A stretch of DNA of 5,161 bases, from positions 1 to 5,161 of the forward strand of contig JACQPU010000088.1 in NCBI GenBank assembly GCA_016207365.1, given 5' to 3'. Positions 4,348 through 5,161 of this stretch are shown piece after piece. The notes under the pieces are model-generated. The model worked only from the letters and a program-made list of their open reading frames with translations, was not told the origin of the DNA and did not search any database. How positions within the stretch are numbered: the first letter of the stretch is position 1; each line of letters starts with the position of its first letter. Made by a program: the position numbers and the translations under genes. Source of the DNA: Ignavibacteriales bacterium (GTDB taxonomy: Bacteria > Bacteroidota > Ignavibacteria > UBA10030).

Positions 4348-5161
4348 ATGAGCAGCGTCCCTCTCTCCACTTCCTCCCCCGCTTCGATGTACAACGGATT
4401 CTCTGACCGGCGTCTCTACGTCATCATCTGTCTGTTTCTGATCCTGGGTGGTCTCGCGATGAACGATGTGCTTGTTTACACGCCAGATAGCGCCCGGTAT
4501 CTTGTGTGGGCGAAATCACTGGCGCAATTCAAGGGATTCGAGGATCTTTCCATCCCTGAACCGTTCCACTATGTCGTGCATGCCCCGCTGTACGCGGTTC
4601 TCCTTGTTCCCGCAGCTCTTCTTGCACCCGACAACATTGTCGCTGCAAAGGCTCTGACTCTTGTGATGGGATCAGGATTGCTCCCCTTGTTCTTCCTCTG
4701 GATGCGCGGTCTGAGCGATTCTCCGGCGCCCATCCTTGGGACGGCCATCCTGGCGGTCCATCCGCTGATGCTTCTCTTCTCCCATCAAATCCTCTCAGAA
4801 ATCCCCTTCGCAATGGCCCTGCTTGGAACGTTGATCTTGGTGGACCGCATCGTGTCCGAGAAGGGTAACTCCAGACGGGACGAACTGATTCTCGCCTGTA
4901 TTCTTGCGGGCGCGGCTCTGCTCAGGGAAATCGGGATTACGCTCGTTTTTGCAACGGCCATTTTCTTTGGGGCACATCGGAATTTCCGGCGTGCCCTTGT
5001 TCTCCTCCTCATCCCGCTGGCCGTCTATGGAATCTGGTTCATTCGGAACGAAATCCTCGTTGCCGGAGTTGAACATCCGCCCCTGCGCAATTCTGAAATT
5101 TTCACGCTCCATTATTTCACACCGCGAAGCGCGCCCCTGTTGGAGGAATTCCTCGCCCGGC
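4348..5161 (+). CDS. GT-C family membrane glycosyltransferase (GT39/ArnT-like), N-terminal part
   Basis: The frame runs from ATG 4348 off the window end: 271 codons, no stop. The frame is closed upstream by TGA 4318-4320, so ATG 4348 is the first possible ATG; ATG 4387 (Met14) is an alternative. A short cytoplasmic N-terminus is followed by a first membrane segment (residues about 23-41). Next is the periplasmic motif YTPDSARYLVWAKSL, in which Asp47 sits where GT-C enzymes such as ArnT and PMT carry their catalytic Asp. HAPLYAVLLVPAALL, a segment near residues 105-122, HQILSEIPFAMALLGTLIL, ILAGAALLREIGITLVF and ALVLLLIPLAVYGIWF follow, the usual ladder of hydrophobic helices of this fold. Such enzymes move a sugar from a polyprenyl-phosphate carrier to a lipid, glycan or protein outside the inner membrane. 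Substrate cannot be told. It is transcribed divergently from the zinc-ribbon/rpsU unit. Confidence 0.85.
   Translation, partial: MSSVPLSTSSPASMYNGFSDRRLYVIICLFLILGGLAMNDVLVYTPDSARYLVWAKSLAQFKGFEDLSIPEPFHYVVHAPLYAVLLVPAALLAPDNIVAAKALTLVMGSGLLPLFFLWMRGLSDSPAPILGTAILAVHPLMLLFSHQILSEIPFAMALLGTLILVDRIVSEKGNSRRDELILACILAGAALLREIGITLVFATAIFFGAHRNFRRALVLLLIPLAVYGIWFIRNEILVAGVEHPPLRNSEIFTLHYFTPRSAPLLEEFLAR

Noticed and set aside
4097..4351. Small plus-strand open frame across the divergent gap
   Set aside because: It has no SD and no recognisable sequence, it covers both promoter candidates, and it overlaps the starts of two real genes.
4529..5112. Minus-strand open frames opposite the glycosyltransferase
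   Set aside because: They are rich in Arg, Glu and Pro, as expected from the antisense of a hydrophobic membrane protein, and overlap one another; the plus-strand frame has a clear GT-C pattern.

Overview
The window looks like a chromosomal fragment from a member of the FCB superphylum, most likely Bacteroidota or its Ignavibacteria/Kapabacteria-like relatives. The evidence is a protease ending in a type IX secretion (T9SS) sorting domain with the phrase QNYPNPFNPSTTI, an exported aminopeptidase P of the Bacteroidota style, near-absence of Shine-Dalgarno (SD) sites at two of the four visible starts, and -10 candidates resembling the Bacteroidota TAnnTTTG element. The organism call is inference from these family traits; there is no marker gene in the window that fixes the taxon.

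Layout. Positions 1-1623 (+) hold the C-terminal 540 codons of a secreted subtilisin-family (S8) protease with a T9SS sorting domain. It is followed by a strong stem-loop terminator (1642-1681) and an array of 8-bp units whose two halves are reverse complements of each other (1685-1788). Positions 1801-3233 (+) encode an exported Xaa-Pro aminopeptidase (M24B) that is broken by a one-base frameshift near 2930-2940, so the five metal ligands are split over two reading frames. A clean heptamer tandem array (3234-3296) begins at the base after its stop codon, and a second, decayed heptamer array (3365-3399) leads into a hairpin (3398-3442) that lies between convergent genes. Between these arrays, 3297-3364 shows nothing recognisable.

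On the minus strand, 4109 to 3481 is a two-gene unit: a 136-aa zinc-ribbon protein with a Tudor/SH3-like C-terminal half, then rpsU (ribosomal protein bS21). rpsU starts at TTG behind an unusually perfect SD. The 238-bp gap 4110-4347 is a divergent control region with one promoter candidate for each side and a compound palindrome in the leader of the rpsU unit. From 4348 (+) to the window end runs the N-terminal 271 codons of a multi-spanning GT-C (GT39/ArnT-like) glycosyltransferase.

Functionally these are independent units: exported peptide degradation (protease, aminopeptidase), translation (zinc-ribbon protein plus bS21) and envelope glycosylation. I do not see a defence, mobile or CRISPR system. 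The items most worth a second look are the intergenic periodic arrays (8-, 7- and 7-bp), the strong SD and leader structure of the rpsU unit, and the uncharacterised zinc-ribbon partner of rpsU.
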